Shown: one piece after another, positions 16,042 through 26,453 of the stretch
Numbering within the stretch: the first letter of the stretch is position 1
Layout of the letters: each line of letters opens with the position of its first letter
Source: Alistipes sp.
GTDB lineage: Bacteria; Bacteroidota; Bacteroidia; Bacteroidales; Rikenellaceae
Assembly (NCBI GenBank): GCA_021201825.1
Contig: JAJQED010000018.1
Coordinates: forward strand, 1 to 41,275
Direction of reading: 5' to 3'
DNA: 41,275 nt
Notes under the pieces: generated by a model
The model's database searches: none
Told to the model about the DNA's origin: nothing
The model's input: only the letters and a program-made list of their open reading frames with translations
Made by a program: the position numbers and the translations under genes

Positions 16042-16791
16042 ATGTTTGAATACCCGGGCAGGATCTCGGCCGTGTCGTACCTGAATACCGTGCCGTTCAT
16101 TTACGGGCTGGAACATGCCGGGCACATGCGTGCCGGGCTGATACTGTCGCCGCCAAGCCGGTGCGTCACGGCCTATAACGCTGGTGAGGCGGATATAGCG
16201 CTCGTGCCGACGGGTGCCCTGCCGGAAATAACGGACGGCAATATAGTTACCGGCTACTGCATTGGCGCCAACGGTCCGGTACGGACGGTGACCCTTATGT
16301 CCGATTCGCCCCCGGGCGGGATAGAACGGATATGGCTCGACGCCCATTCCCGCACTTCGGTAGTGCTTGTCAAGATACTGTGCAGGGAGTTCTGGCATAT
16401 CGACCCCGAATTCCTGCCGCTGGACGATTACGGCCGGATAGGCCAGGCGCAACCCGGGGACGGGTTCCTGCTGATCGGGGACAAAGTTTTCGATTACGAG
16501 GGCCGCTTCCGCCATACCGACGACCTAGCCGTCTGCTGGCAGCGGTTCACCGGCCTGCCGTTCGTCTTTGCCGTTTGGATCGCGCGCGACACGGTACGGG
16601 AGGAAGCTATAGACGCCCTCGGCGAGGCGCTCCGCTACGGCACGGCACATATCCCCGAAGCGGTCGCCTACTACGGCCATAGCGGAAAACCTTACGCCGT
16701 AAGCTATCTGACTGAGAATATCGACTTCCACCTCGACGAACCCAAACGCCGGGCCCTGGGCCTCTTCCTGGAAAAAGGGAAAGGGTTGTAA
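16042..16791 (+). CDS. mqnA: Chorismate dehydratase (futalosine menaquinone pathway)
   Basis: MqnA converts chorismate to 3-[(1-carboxyvinyl)oxy]benzoate, the first step of the futalosine route to menaquinone. The 249-residue protein has the periplasmic-binding-protein-like fold of the family: the N-terminal ISAVSYLNTVPFIYGL (SYLNTVPF at 12-19) and the ADIALVPTGAL block near residue 52 are characteristic. Length is typical. It stands alone; the other mqn genes are not in this window. Implies menaquinone-dependent respiration via the alternative pathway. Confidence 0.93.
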   Translation: MFEYPGRISAVSYLNTVPFIYGLEHAGHMRAGLILSPPSRCVTAYNAGEADIALVPTGALPEITDGNIVTGYCIGANGPVRTVTLMSDSPPGGIERIWLDAHSRTSVVLVKILCREFWHIDPEFLPLDDYGRIGQAQPGDGFLLIGDKVFDYEGRFRHTDDLAVCWQRFTGLPFVFAVWIARDTVREEAIDALGEALRYGTAHIPEAVAYYGHSGKPYAVSYLTENIDFHLDEPKRRALGLFLEKGKGL

Positions 16792-16837
16792 TTGGGGGAC
16801 AAATAGAAATAGCAGGCCGGATATCAGATCCTATGGA

Positions 16838-17950
16838 TCAATCCGGATCCATTTCATGATATATCTTCAGATGGGCCTCTATCACATCCTCTATCGAGAA
16901 CTGTTTTTCCGCAAGCACACGGCTGTTCCTGCCGAACTGCGCCCTTTTATCTTTATCCTCGATCAATTCCCTCATCCGGTCGGCCAACAAGTCGACATCC
17001 CGCACAGGAACCAGATAACCGTTATGATCTTCTATAACACATTCCCGACACCCGGTCGTATTAGTCGTGATTATAGGACGTCCTACTGCGCAACCCTCGA
17101 TCAAAGACTTCGGAAGTCCCTCGCGGTAAGAGGGCAAAACCACTATATCGGAATCCCTTAGAAGCTTATTAACATCCTTAACGTGACCCAGCCATTTAAT
17201 ATAAGGATCGTCCAACATCTTTCTGAGTTCTTCTTCTTGGATACCGTTCGGATTAACCGTATCGCATGTCCCCGCCAAAATGAATTCGGTCTTCTCTCCG
17301 ACAAAGGGTTTGATCTTTTTAGCTGCATTTATAAACTCCACAACACCTTTTGTCGTTACCATTCTTGCGCACATAACGACCCGGACTTTTTCTTTGACAG
17401 TCTCCGGATGGCAGGAAAATTCATTGAGGTCGACACCGGAACCTTTGATCAAGAATTTCGCGGACGTGATCCCCAGCGATTCCAGCAACCTGATATCATC
17501 CTGGTTCTGTAGAATAAAACGGTTGTTTCTATACTTTAATGAAAACAGTACGGCTTTACGGGCGACCTTACTTTTGAATCCCCCGGTTTGTTCGAGGCTT
17601 TGCCCGAATCCGCTGACGGCATTCACCACTTTTTTCCTGCCGGCAAGGCGGGCGGCTATCGAGCCGAAAACGATGGCTTTCATCGTTACATGATGTAATA
17701 CCGGGTCCGGTGCTTTTCGGTATATTTTATACAATTTGAAGAGACACTTCAATTCGTGCAGTATCCCGGCATTGGCCCTTTCGAAAGGAATGTCGATGAA
17801 ATTCAATCCGTAAGATTCGATCTCTTTCCGGTGGCCCGTATCTTTGGTAACTATTGTGACCCTATAATCCTTTGTGGCCGCCAAGGCAACCGGAAGCCTG
17901 TGGGACAGAAGGAAATGATCGACATTTACGACAATATATAACTCTTTCAT
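16838..17950 (-). CDS. GT-B glycosyltransferase (GT4-like), last gene of the locus
   Basis: 370-residue cytoplasmic or membrane-associated glycosyltransferase. N-terminal acceptor domain with HFLLSHRLPVALA and HHVTMKAIVFGSIAARLAG, the pattern of WbbX/PglA-like GT4 enzymes. The C-terminal nucleotide-sugar domain has PSYREGLPKSLIEG with the E-x7-E pair at 277 and 285. Its start overlaps the stop of the preceding transferase gene by 4 nt, so coupling is likely. Donor and linkage not assignable. Confidence 0.9.
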   Translation of the reverse strand: MKELYIVVNVDHFLLSHRLPVALAATKDYRVTIVTKDTGHRKEIESYGLNFIDIPFERANAGILHELKCLFKLYKIYRKAPDPVLHHVTMKAIVFGSIAARLAGRKKVVNAVSGFGQSLEQTGGFKSKVARKAVLFSLKYRNNRFILQNQDDIRLLESLGITSAKFLIKGSGVDLNEFSCHPETVKEKVRVVMCARMVTTKGVVEFINAAKKIKPFVGEKTEFILAGTCDTVNPNGIQEEELRKMLDDPYIKWLGHVKDVNKLLRDSDIVVLPSYREGLPKSLIEGCAVGRPIITTNTTGCRECVIEDHNGYLVPVRDVDLLADRMRELIEDKDKRAQFGRNSRVLAEKQFSIEDVIEAHLKIYHEMDPD

Positions 17951-19071
17951 CTATCTGTTTCCTTACCATCCACCATCCCTCTGTAGATGTTTTTCAAATT
18001 AATAACCATCTCACCGATCGAAAAACCGTCGGCAAACTCTTTCGCCTCTTTCACATACCCTTTATCGGGATCGTCCATTATGGCATTTGCCATTACGGCG
18101 ACCTCTTCAGGGGAAGTAGAAAGATCGAATAAATGATCGTGCTGGCCGGTATGCACCGCCTCCCGATGCGGAGCGATCCCGGAAGCAAGAACCGGCAGGC
18201 TAAAATACTGGGCTTCAATAAGCACATTACCGAATCCCTCCATGAGTGACGGGAAAAGGAAAAGGTCACTATTCTTATAGTAATACCCCACATTCCCTTT
18301 TAAACCCCTTAAGATAACTTTATCCCGGAGTCCTTTCTTTTCTATGGCCTGCTCTATTTCCCCTCTTAGCGGGCCGTCCCCGAGCAAAATCAATTTTGTT
18401 TGGGGTCTTGTTTTCAGGATGTTTTTGAAAACTTCCAGAAGGTACATATGGTTTTTCTGGTACCGCATCGACCCCGTATGCAGTATATGGTTATATGCTT
18501 TATCGAAAATAAAATCGTCCGGCCCGCAGTTTATCTTACCGAAATCAACGCCGTTATATACCAACCGGTACAGTTTTTTCTTCTCCCATTGACTATCATA
18601 AACGCAAAGGTTAGCTTTGGAATGGCCGATAACCACGTCGGCAAGTCTTTTCGTAAACCAAATATGTAATGAAGAATGTAGCTTACGGATAATATCCCAG
18701 AAAATCCCGGTATTATGGGAAAACAAAGAAGTCGAAGAACTGTGAATGGAGACGGCAACGGGAATTCCCTGCATCCGTGCCGCCAATGCAAACCCACCGG
18801 AACTGTATCCGAAACGGGAATGGACTAAATCGTAACTGTTCTTCCGTAATATCCTGCTTAGCTGTACCGCATCGGCGATCATACTGCCGGTCTTTTTTAT
18901 TATGTGAACAGTTGATATATGTTCAAGATACTCGGCCCTTAACGGGCCCGCATCTTTATAACAACAAAGGTCGACAACCACACCCTCGGCCTTAAATCCC
19001 GGCAGACACCCGAGAAGGGTTTTTTCAATGCCTCCCGTATCGAAACCGTTAATGATAGTCAAAACCCGCAT
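17947..19071 (-). CDS. GT-B glycosyltransferase (GT4-like)
   Basis: 374 residues. N-terminal GGIEKTLLG loop typical of GT4 enzymes, middle VYNGVDFGKI, and C-terminal LFPSLMEGFGNVLIEA carrying the E-x7-E motif. Overlaps the next gene by 4 nt and follows the previous by 6 nt. Adds a sugar to the lipid-linked repeat unit; specificity unknown. Confidence 0.9.
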   Translation of the reverse strand: MRVLTIINGFDTGGIEKTLLGCLPGFKAEGVVVDLCCYKDAGPLRAEYLEHISTVHIIKKTGSMIADAVQLSRILRKNSYDLVHSRFGYSSGGFALAARMQGIPVAVSIHSSSTSLFSHNTGIFWDIIRKLHSSLHIWFTKRLADVVIGHSKANLCVYDSQWEKKKLYRLVYNGVDFGKINCGPDDFIFDKAYNHILHTGSMRYQKNHMYLLEVFKNILKTRPQTKLILLGDGPLRGEIEQAIEKKGLRDKVILRGLKGNVGYYYKNSDLFLFPSLMEGFGNVLIEAQYFSLPVLASGIAPHREAVHTGQHDHLFDLSTSPEEVAVMANAIMDDPDKGYVKEAKEFADGFSIGEMVINLKNIYRGMVDGKETDR

Positions 19072-19077
19072 AAACCG

Positions 19078-20235
19078 TCACCTCTTTTCGATCCTCTCGA
19101 ACACATATCCCCACATTTTCACCAACTCGGCACCGATCGTATGTTCCGCGGCATATCGATAGCAATTTTCTATGATCTTTTCAGCTTCCTGCTGGCCGAG
19201 CGAATTATATTTTATTATCGTATCATAAATTGCCTCCGGGTCTTTAGGGGGCACCAAAAAACCATTTATCCCGTCTGTAATAATAGAATTTATACTTCCT
19301 ACATCCTTGACGGCTATCGGTAATAATCCGAAAGACATGGCTTCGGGAAGCACTTTGGGAGACCCCTCTGAAATAGAGGCATGAAGTAATATATCGTTGT
19401 TCTTATAAATATCTTCAATTTTTTCCCTGTCGGAAATAAAACCCAGAAAATCTACATTTTGTTCCAGACCCGCATCCTCAACCGTTTTCTTTAATTTCTC
19501 CCGCAATACCCCGTCGCCCATAAAGGTCAGCTTATATTGCGGTGAAACCTTTATTAACTCCCCCAAGGCCCGGATCGCATCTTCATGGCGCTTAAGACCC
19601 TCCAGACGACCAACCATCAATATCCTGTATGCGGGAAAGGAGATAACCTGCCTCCTGTTCACGGTGTCATGGGTAGTCGAAAAATAAGCATGGCAATCGT
19701 TTACCTCAGAAAATCTTTCTTTCAGGATATTTCCCGCCGTTACCGGAACAGTATTTTTAACGATATTTATTTGTTGGCGGAACAGCATTTTTGATAAGGC
19801 ACGGGAAAAAGGAATATTTGAATTATTCGCCTCGACGGCTTTGTCCCACTCTCCGGCAACATATGTCGTTACCGGGACATTGCCTTTTTTAATTATACCG
19901 TATATCATCAGTGGTAATAAGGCCGGTATTCTTACTTGTATCACGTCAGGCTGTATTTCCCCAATAACTTTTTTTATATTTTTCTTATAAAAAGGGAAAA
20001 ATAACAGGAACAGCAATCTTCTCGATAATTTTTTGGAATATCCTTTTATCGGATGGTAAGTGACTTTACCGGTGCGGAAAGGTTCGGTATCGTCATCATG
20101 CACCGGAGCCAAATAATGAACCTCATCGAAAAAATCTCCGTACTTACTCAATATTGTATTCAGGGAATGATTACGGGTCCCCTCTCTTTGCCGGTTAATT
20201 TCTACTTCTGCGACAACCAATAATTTTTTTGCCAT
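19078..20235 (-). CDS. GT-B glycosyltransferase (GT4-like)
   Basis: 385 residues with a Rossmann-like N-terminus (KKLLVVAEVEINRQREGTRN), a central ILMVGRLEGLKRHEDAI donor-domain start, and LLHASISEGSPKVLPEAM with the E-x7-E pair. Of the four GT-B enzymes it has the most divergent N-terminus. Codon use is AT-rich like its neighbours. Specificity unknown. Confidence 0.9.
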   Translation of the reverse strand: MAKKLLVVAEVEINRQREGTRNHSLNTILSKYGDFFDEVHYLAPVHDDDTEPFRTGKVTYHPIKGYSKKLSRRLLFLLFFPFYKKNIKKVIGEIQPDVIQVRIPALLPLMIYGIIKKGNVPVTTYVAGEWDKAVEANNSNIPFSRALSKMLFRQQINIVKNTVPVTAGNILKERFSEVNDCHAYFSTTHDTVNRRQVISFPAYRILMVGRLEGLKRHEDAIRALGELIKVSPQYKLTFMGDGVLREKLKKTVEDAGLEQNVDFLGFISDREKIEDIYKNNDILLHASISEGSPKVLPEAMSFGLLPIAVKDVGSINSIITDGINGFLVPPKDPEAIYDTIIKYNSLGQQEAEKIIENCYRYAAEHTIGAELVKMWGYVFERIEKR

Positions 20236-20253
20236 ATCAACGGACCTTATATA

Positions 20254-21348
20254 TCATAAACAATCAAAAAACAGCTGGAACTGAACCCTGTGGTCAAAAC
20301 GTTTTTTCACATATTCACTACAATCCAAATACGCCCGCATTTCGGCATTTTCTTTTATAGATAAAATTTTTTCACAAGCGGCTTCCCAATCCAGAGGATC
20401 AACTAATTGATCATGCATATCGCCAGGAACCGTCTCGAGGATCGGTGCAATGTTCGAGGCGACAAACGGAAGTCCGACGGCCATTGCCTCGATCAGGGCA
20501 TTCGGCTGTCCCTCCATTAAAGATGGGAAATAAAAACAATCGAGGGTATTAAGGACTTTTATAATATCGGTACGGGCTTCCAATAAAATTATACGCGATT
20601 CCAGACCGGGATCAATCTGACCCACCAGGTTATTTCTTACATCTTTCCCACAAAGGATAAAATATAGATCCGGGCACTCACCGCACAATTCTCCCGCGAC
20701 CTTTAAGATGGTCCGGTGGTTTTTGACATCATTGAACCGGGCCGTATTCCCCACAACGAATGCATCTTGCGGTATACTTAATTCTTTCCTGAGGTTTTCG
20801 CTACCGGTTAAGAATGTATCTACGTCTAGTCCATTATATATTACCTGGTATTTTTTATCGGATTTATCCCTTTTTGGGAAAAAATAATCCAAAGCGGCAT
20901 AAGAGTTCGACAGGATTCGGGTGGAAAATGCCCGTACCATTTTGTTAGCAATACCATTATAAAGGTTTTTAATGAAATTTCCTTTAAAACGGTTACTTGC
21001 CACCCGGTACTGCGTGATCCGCGTATTAACTCCGGCAAGTTTTGCGGTTAAAATAACAGGACCGGCAATATTGCCTGTAAAATCGCATACGGTATCTATT
21101 TTGTTCTTTTTAAGAAAAAAGAAAAACTTAAGGAATTCGAACGGGTTGGCATATTGTATACGTTGCGGGACGATAGTAACATTGGGTATTTGCAGGAACT
21201 GGGTCTCCAGTATCCCAGTCCGCGCTCCACGGCAAAAGATAAAAATCCGTTTGAATTCCCGGTGCTTATAGTTACAAAAGCGCAGCAGGTAATTTTCTAT
21301 TCCACCTGCTCCCAAACCCACGGTAACTATACATATTGTTTTCATCAA
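20254..21348 (-). CDS. GT-B glycosyltransferase (GT4-like)
   Basis: 364 residues: GLGAGGIENYLLRF at the start, VIYNGLDVDTF and GNTARFNDVKNH in the middle, YFPSLMEGQPNALIEAM near the end (E-x7-E). Follows the polymerase gene after only 2 nt, so probably translated from the same message. Specificity unknown. Confidence 0.9.
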   Translation of the reverse strand: MMKTICIVTVGLGAGGIENYLLRFCNYKHREFKRIFIFCRGARTGILETQFLQIPNVTIVPQRIQYANPFEFLKFFFFLKKNKIDTVCDFTGNIAGPVILTAKLAGVNTRITQYRVASNRFKGNFIKNLYNGIANKMVRAFSTRILSNSYAALDYFFPKRDKSDKKYQVIYNGLDVDTFLTGSENLRKELSIPQDAFVVGNTARFNDVKNHRTILKVAGELCGECPDLYFILCGKDVRNNLVGQIDPGLESRIILLEARTDIIKVLNTLDCFYFPSLMEGQPNALIEAMAVGLPFVASNIAPILETVPGDMHDQLVDPLDWEAACEKILSIKENAEMRAYLDCSEYVKKRFDHRVQFQLFFDCL

Positions 21349-21350
21349 TG

Positions 21351-22550
21351 TTAATTTATTAAGAAATCCCTGGAAGTTACCCTTTTAAAGAAAGTGAAAA
21401 TCATGGAGAACATCTCCTTATTGAAAAAGCTTTCCGTAATATTATACCTTAATTTAATTATTTCAATGATCAGATGGATAATCAAAAAACCGAGGGTAAA
21501 GTATAGAACTTTTTTCTTTTTATACCTAAAATATTCGTCTATGATCATAAATACGAATATAAACCTTACAAAAAGCATATATCGTGAATATATCGTCGTA
21601 TATACATATAAAATGTCCACTATGGATAATATGAGATAAAGCGGATAACGGAAAAAAGATTTTCGTTTTAGGGTGAATAAAATATAAGGATACATTACGA
21701 AGCTCCAGGCAATCGATGAAAGATATACATAAATATAATTCTGCGAACCCTCGGTTATTCCCCGCTGGATAAAATCTTGATTTTCTGTATATAAGCTGAC
21801 TTTACCGGTATATTGCTGGAAAGGTGTCAAAGTATTAATCAACGCGTAAACCACACTCTCCGGTACGAACATAAAAGCGATAGACCCGATAAGCATCCCC
21901 TGGTAAAGTCTTTTGGCATTCGGGAATAATAAAAGCATTCCCAGGATCGGCACGAATATGAACGTACTGAAATGGATGGTAGCGGCAACGAGCAGAAGTA
22001 AAAAAGCCTTGAGTTTTTTCTGCAGGAAAAAAGCGAAATTAAATCCGGCCAATACGAAAGAACACGCGAAATAGAACCTGATCCCCGAAAAAATATCCTG
22101 TAAGCCTATTGACAATAATATTAGGACAAAGGAGAGGAAGAACGCATTATTGGAAATATTTCTTATCCCGTATCTTTGGGTGATCAGTTCGAATGTCCAA
22201 AAAAGCATCCTCACGGTAAACATGGTTATCCCCATCAATAAAAACTGGAGGGGAATACCCAATTTCGCAAACAGGTAAATCAAGGAATGGAACAGGAAAT
22301 CCGGACGTAATTCCAAATATGCCAGGAACTCCCCGAAAGAAGCCCCCGAAAAAATTTCATACCGTTCTATATAACGTGCCCTGTCATTTGATAAAAACGG
22401 CACATACAGGAAACTCATTAAGCCATATAAAACTACGACCAGGTTCATACAGAACCGTGATTTTTTATATACCCCGTAAAAAACCATCGGCAGGCTCAGC
22501 ACCGGACTGATCCCGAAGAATATAGCTTTAAACGTATTCGTATTTTTCAT
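21351..22550 (-). CDS. wzy: Polysaccharide polymerase, EpsG/Wzy type
   Basis: 399-residue integral membrane protein with about ten hydrophobic segments. The segment DIFSGIRFYFACSFVLAGFNFAFF followed by AATIHFSTFIFVPIL matches the core of the EpsG family (conserved Arg and His in adjacent helices). It would link lipid-carried repeat units at the periplasmic face after flipping. Among the most AT-rich genes in the window. Assignment rests on topology, motif and locus position. Confidence 0.8.
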   Translation of the reverse strand: MKNTNTFKAIFFGISPVLSLPMVFYGVYKKSRFCMNLVVVLYGLMSFLYVPFLSNDRARYIERYEIFSGASFGEFLAYLELRPDFLFHSLIYLFAKLGIPLQFLLMGITMFTVRMLFWTFELITQRYGIRNISNNAFFLSFVLILLSIGLQDIFSGIRFYFACSFVLAGFNFAFFLQKKLKAFLLLLVAATIHFSTFIFVPILGMLLLFPNAKRLYQGMLIGSIAFMFVPESVVYALINTLTPFQQYTGKVSLYTENQDFIQRGITEGSQNYIYVYLSSIAWSFVMYPYILFTLKRKSFFRYPLYLILSIVDILYVYTTIYSRYMLFVRFIFVFMIIDEYFRYKKKKVLYFTLGFLIIHLIIEIIKLRYNITESFFNKEMFSMIFTFFKRVTSRDFLIN

Positions 22551-22589
22551 AAAACGCTGTATATATAATCACGGGGCTATTTCCCGGGT

Positions 22590-23558
22590 TTATCCTGCAA
22601 ATTTCCGGTAAAAGTTCTTAAATTTTTGGAGATTTCGTAATACGTGTCTGAATAAGGTGCTATTTATTTTTAAATATAATACCGCCCCTTTACAACCTTT
22701 TTTATAGGAATTTATCGATCTGTAAGTGGACACACTTTTTACATCTAAAAAATCCAATTCCTTTTTTTTAACTCCTGACATTTTTAGCCCCTCCAATACT
22801 CGTATCTCCCAACATTTCACATAATCAGACAGGGCGAAGCAATTCGATTTAAGGTAATCCGAAATATACCGATAGGAAAAAAGTTTTTGGGCAAGCGCTT
22901 TATCGGATAATCGCTGCCTGGTCGCCGAACCGGCATTTATATAATAGTAATAAATAATTTCCTCGACAGTAATGATATTTTCTATCCTGGAACCCAATTG
23001 GTAAAAAACAATACCGTCTTCTCCGTTCGTAATGCCTTCAAAGGTATCTAAGGGCTGATCGAAAAGCTTACGGTCAAATATTTTACCCCACAGATTATGC
23101 AACAGTTCCCCGGTCAACAACGATTTATATACTGCCTCTGAATCCGAACCGTAAGAAAGCTTATTATATCTTTTAGCTAACTGTTTTTTGTCGGAAACAT
23201 ATTGTACTCCACCGGCGACAATCGAAGCCCGGGAATCGGTTATTACATTATATAATTTTTCCAAAGAATTCGATGGCAGATAATCGTCGCTGTCACAGAA
23301 AACGAAATATTTTCCCTTAGCTTTATCATACCCGACTTTCCGGGTCCACATCAACCCCATATTTTTGGGGTTATGCAGAATTACGAACCTGTTATCAACC
23401 CGTGCGAATTTTTCGACGATCTCCATGGACCTATCCGTACTACCGTCATTTACCAGAATCACCTCGAAATCCTGAAACGTCTGGTCGAGTATGGACCGGA
23501 TACATCTTTCGATATATTTTTCGACATTGTAAACCGGTATTATAACGGATATTTCCAT
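22590..23558 (-). CDS. GT-A glycosyltransferase (GT2-like)
   Basis: 322 residues starting MEISVIIPVYNVEKYIERCI, the standard GT2 beginning; NDGSTD at 37-42 and the metal-binding DxD region CDSDDYLP at 88-95. The only GT-A enzyme in the locus. Strongly AT-rich, with many Lys, Asn, Ile and Tyr codons. It lies 26 nt after the flippase gene and 39 nt before the polymerase gene. Confidence 0.92.
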   Translation of the reverse strand: MEISVIIPVYNVEKYIERCIRSILDQTFQDFEVILVNDGSTDRSMEIVEKFARVDNRFVILHNPKNMGLMWTRKVGYDKAKGKYFVFCDSDDYLPSNSLEKLYNVITDSRASIVAGGVQYVSDKKQLAKRYNKLSYGSDSEAVYKSLLTGELLHNLWGKIFDRKLFDQPLDTFEGITNGEDGIVFYQLGSRIENIITVEEIIYYYYINAGSATRQRLSDKALAQKLFSYRYISDYLKSNCFALSDYVKCWEIRVLEGLKMSGVKKKELDFLDVKSVSTYRSINSYKKGCKGAVLYLKINSTLFRHVLRNLQKFKNFYRKFAG

Positions 23559-23584
23559 CGCTCGGAATTTAATTCCTCCGGCTG

Positions 23585-25120
23585 CTACCGCCGCAGTTTG
23601 ATCAATGAGAATAAATAATCCCTTTGCTCCTTTGCAAAAACAAAACGGAAAGTTAAAGAGAAAGATATCAGGGCTACAACCATACCGACTACCAGAAATC
23701 TCGGGAAACCGTCATATGGAAACAATAAATTCACAAGGTACGAAAATAAAGAGACCACTGCCATTACCCCTGCGATAAGGAAAAAATTTCTCAGCACCGG
23801 TAATTTCATCTCGGGATAAATAGTGGATACATACCACCCGTTCATTATGTAACTTTGTGTTATTCCCAATACGGTACCGCTTATCAGTATTATCATAATC
23901 GCCGTATAACTCGGGGACATTAACCTTGCAACCAGTATCGCAATGGAGAGGTTTATCCCGCCCAATACGAGACATATTACTGCCGGTATCTTCACCTTGT
24001 TCCAGGCCCTGTAAATAAATGCGAAAACCCCCGATGAGGTATAAAAAGGAATTATAAGAACTTTCAATATCAACCATATATGGAAGACCTCGAAACCCTC
24101 ACCGAGCCACAAGACCGATACTTGTTTGGCGAAACCGATAATAAGGCCCGTTGCTACGGCAGCAAGAACACCGACCATAAAAGAACGGTCAACCGCCATC
24201 TTCACAACCTCGTCATGTTTGCCTTTGGAATACGCCATTAATATCAACGGGCCGAATATGGTACTGATCACTGCCAGCGAAGTCATCATATATGTCCCCA
24301 ACTCCGAGAAAGCCCCGAGTATACCGGATTCGGTAGTGGACCAAAAAACATTAACAACAAAATTATCGATACGGTAAAGTCCCGTATCCCCGATCTGAAC
24401 CAGGATGACCCAAGTGGTCATCCCGAGCATGGATAAAAGGATAGCCTTATCGAATTTCTTGAAATTTATCTTTACCTTATCGGAAGTAAGCAACCGGAAT
24501 AGTGAGAAACTGATTATAAGGACTATGACCTCGGTCAGTAAATTTGCATACCCCACATAGACCACCTCCTCCCCGAGCATCGTAAAAAACAATACCACTA
24601 AACCCAGCTTGAGAGAGAGCCGTATTATTTTTATTATATTCATCTGGTCCAGCCGGTTGCGGGCATACATCGTTATATTAAGCACACTGGAGATCAAGGA
24701 AATAAAGAAACCGGATATAGTGAAAACAAAAAGGGTCCGGGCCTGCTCAACAAGTTCGGGCGGAATAGTAAAAATTTTATCGACCCGGGAGATCACAAAA
24801 TACAAGGGAACGGCAAGAACGATAAAAAGGATAAATATTACCATAAGTGCCGTACTTATGCACCTGGATGCTTCGTCGTTCTTTCCTTGCTGCAAAGCTA
24901 TACTGTAGAACCGGGTCAGAGAACTGGTCAAAGACCCGGTGACCACACTAATGTATTGGTTTATCACCACCACCAGAGGCAGGATACCGTATGCAACAAT
25001 CCCTAATTGCCGGACCAGGTACGGAGTGTAAATAATCCCGATCAGGATATTGGCGACAAGAGCTATTATATTGAATATAAGATTCCTCTGTGTTTGGCTA
25101 TGATTTTCAACACTTGTCAT
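23585..25120 (-). CDS. wzx: Polysaccharide flippase (Wzx, MATE/MVF clan)
   Basis: 511-residue membrane protein with about 12-14 helices. The N-terminus (NIIALVANILIGIIYTPYLVRQLG) and the following YGILPLV are typical of Wzx/RfbX-type translocases, which move undecaprenyl-linked repeat units across the inner membrane. The central SLTRFYSIALQQG and the periodic Gly/Pro-rich helices agree. 50 nt downstream of the dehydrogenase gene. Confidence 0.88.
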   Translation of the reverse strand: MTSVENHSQTQRNLIFNIIALVANILIGIIYTPYLVRQLGIVAYGILPLVVVINQYISVVTGSLTSSLTRFYSIALQQGKNDEASRCISTALMVIFILFIVLAVPLYFVISRVDKIFTIPPELVEQARTLFVFTISGFFISLISSVLNITMYARNRLDQMNIIKIIRLSLKLGLVVLFFTMLGEEVVYVGYANLLTEVIVLIISFSLFRLLTSDKVKINFKKFDKAILLSMLGMTTWVILVQIGDTGLYRIDNFVVNVFWSTTESGILGAFSELGTYMMTSLAVISTIFGPLILMAYSKGKHDEVVKMAVDRSFMVGVLAAVATGLIIGFAKQVSVLWLGEGFEVFHIWLILKVLIIPFYTSSGVFAFIYRAWNKVKIPAVICLVLGGINLSIAILVARLMSPSYTAIMIILISGTVLGITQSYIMNGWYVSTIYPEMKLPVLRNFFLIAGVMAVVSLFSYLVNLLFPYDGFPRFLVVGMVVALISFSLTFRFVFAKEQRDYLFSLIKLRR

Positions 25121-25170
25121 CCGGTAAATTCAAATTCTCCTTACCAATCCTGTTTCTTCAACGATATCTG

Positions 25171-26433
25171 TTATTTCAGGATCCCTTTAAAGTCGTAAAC
25201 CACTGAGTCTTCGGCCAGCAGTGAGTCGATATCCAACTGCAGGAACTCCTTATGTGCCACTGCCAGTATCACCGCGTCGAATTTTTGTCCGGTGATCTGC
25301 TGCGTAAGCTCGATCCCGTATTCATGTTTAACCTCCTCGGGGTTCGCCCACGGGTCGTAAACCGTAACATCGATCGAAAAGTCCCCCAGCGCCCTGATCA
25401 CATCGACTACTTTCGTATTGCGGATATCGGGACAATCTTCCTTGAACGTTATACCCAATATCAGCAGCCTGGAATCTTTTACCCGGGACCCCCGCTGTAT
25501 CATTTTCTTTACCACCTCCATCGCGATATATTCCCCCATTCCGTCGTTCAGCCTCCGGCCGGCAAGTATTATCTCCGGATTATATCCGTATTCCTGCGCT
25601 TTCTGGGCCAGGTAATAAGGATCTACACCGATACAGTGTCCGCCGACAAGTCCCGGTTTAAAGGGGAGGAAGTTCCATTTGGTACCGGCCGCCGCCAGCA
25701 CGGCGTTAGTGTCTATACCCATCCGGTCGAATATCTTCTTGAGTTCGTTTACGAACGCAATGTTGATATCCCTTTGGGAATTCTCGATAACCTTTGCGGC
25801 TTCGGCCACCTTGATCGCCGGGGCAAGATGGGTCCCGGCCGTAATTACCGACGAGTAGATTTTGTCGATCTTTTCACCGATTTGGGGGGTGGACCCGGAA
25901 GTAACTTTCTTTATCTTCTCGACGGTATGTTCCTTATCGCCCGGATTTATCCTTTCCGGGGAGTAGCCGGCATAGAAATCCACATTGTATTTCAATCCCG
26001 ACACCCGTTCCACCACCGGCAGGCAATCTTCTTCCGTAGCGCCGGGATAAACCGTGGATTCGTAAACCACTATATCCCCACGGGAAATTACCTTACCGAC
26101 CGTCTCGCTTGCTTTTACCAGCGGGGTCAGGTCGGGACGGTTGTATTTATCCACCGGCGTGGGAACCGTAACGACATAAAAATTGGCCTCCCTGATATCC
26201 TCCATACTGGAGGAGACTTTCAGGCCGACTTCGGCGAAAGCCGGGGTTTTCCGCAGGACGGCCTGCAGTTTTTCATCCTCCACCTCGAGGGTCGAATCCC
26301 TGCCGCTCTCGATCTCGGATATTCGCCTTCGGTTGATATCGAACCCGACAACGGGATATTTAGTGGCAAACAACCTTGCCAGCGGCAGGCCCACATAACC
26401 CAGCCCGATAACGGCTATTTTAACATTCTCCAT
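25171..26433 (-). CDS. UDP-N-acetylhexosamine 6-dehydrogenase (TviB/VipA, WbpO-like)
   Basis: 420 residues. Oxidises a UDP-HexNAc to its uronic acid with two NAD+. N-terminal NAD site GLGYVG (10-15), central KVAEAAKVIENSQRDINIAFVNE with catalytic Lys, and the active-site Cys267 in GGHCIGVDPYY. The lineage with TPVDKYNRPDL and SPERINPGD is that of Vi-antigen VipA/TviB. The start at 26433 (MENVKIAVIG) is chosen over an upstream ATG at 26478 that would overlap the epimerase. With the adjacent epimerase it would give UDP-GalNAcA, as in Vi antigen. Confidence 0.9.
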   Translation of the reverse strand: MENVKIAVIGLGYVGLPLARLFATKYPVVGFDINRRRISEIESGRDSTLEVEDEKLQAVLRKTPAFAEVGLKVSSSMEDIREANFYVVTVPTPVDKYNRPDLTPLVKASETVGKVISRGDIVVYESTVYPGATEEDCLPVVERVSGLKYNVDFYAGYSPERINPGDKEHTVEKIKKVTSGSTPQIGEKIDKIYSSVITAGTHLAPAIKVAEAAKVIENSQRDINIAFVNELKKIFDRMGIDTNAVLAAAGTKWNFLPFKPGLVGGHCIGVDPYYLAQKAQEYGYNPEIILAGRRLNDGMGEYIAMEVVKKMIQRGSRVKDSRLLILGITFKEDCPDIRNTKVVDVIRALGDFSIDVTVYDPWANPEEVKHEYGIELTQQITGQKFDAVILAVAHKEFLQLDIDSLLAEDSVVYDFKGILK

Positions 26434-26453
26434 AAACTTTATTTTATTATCGG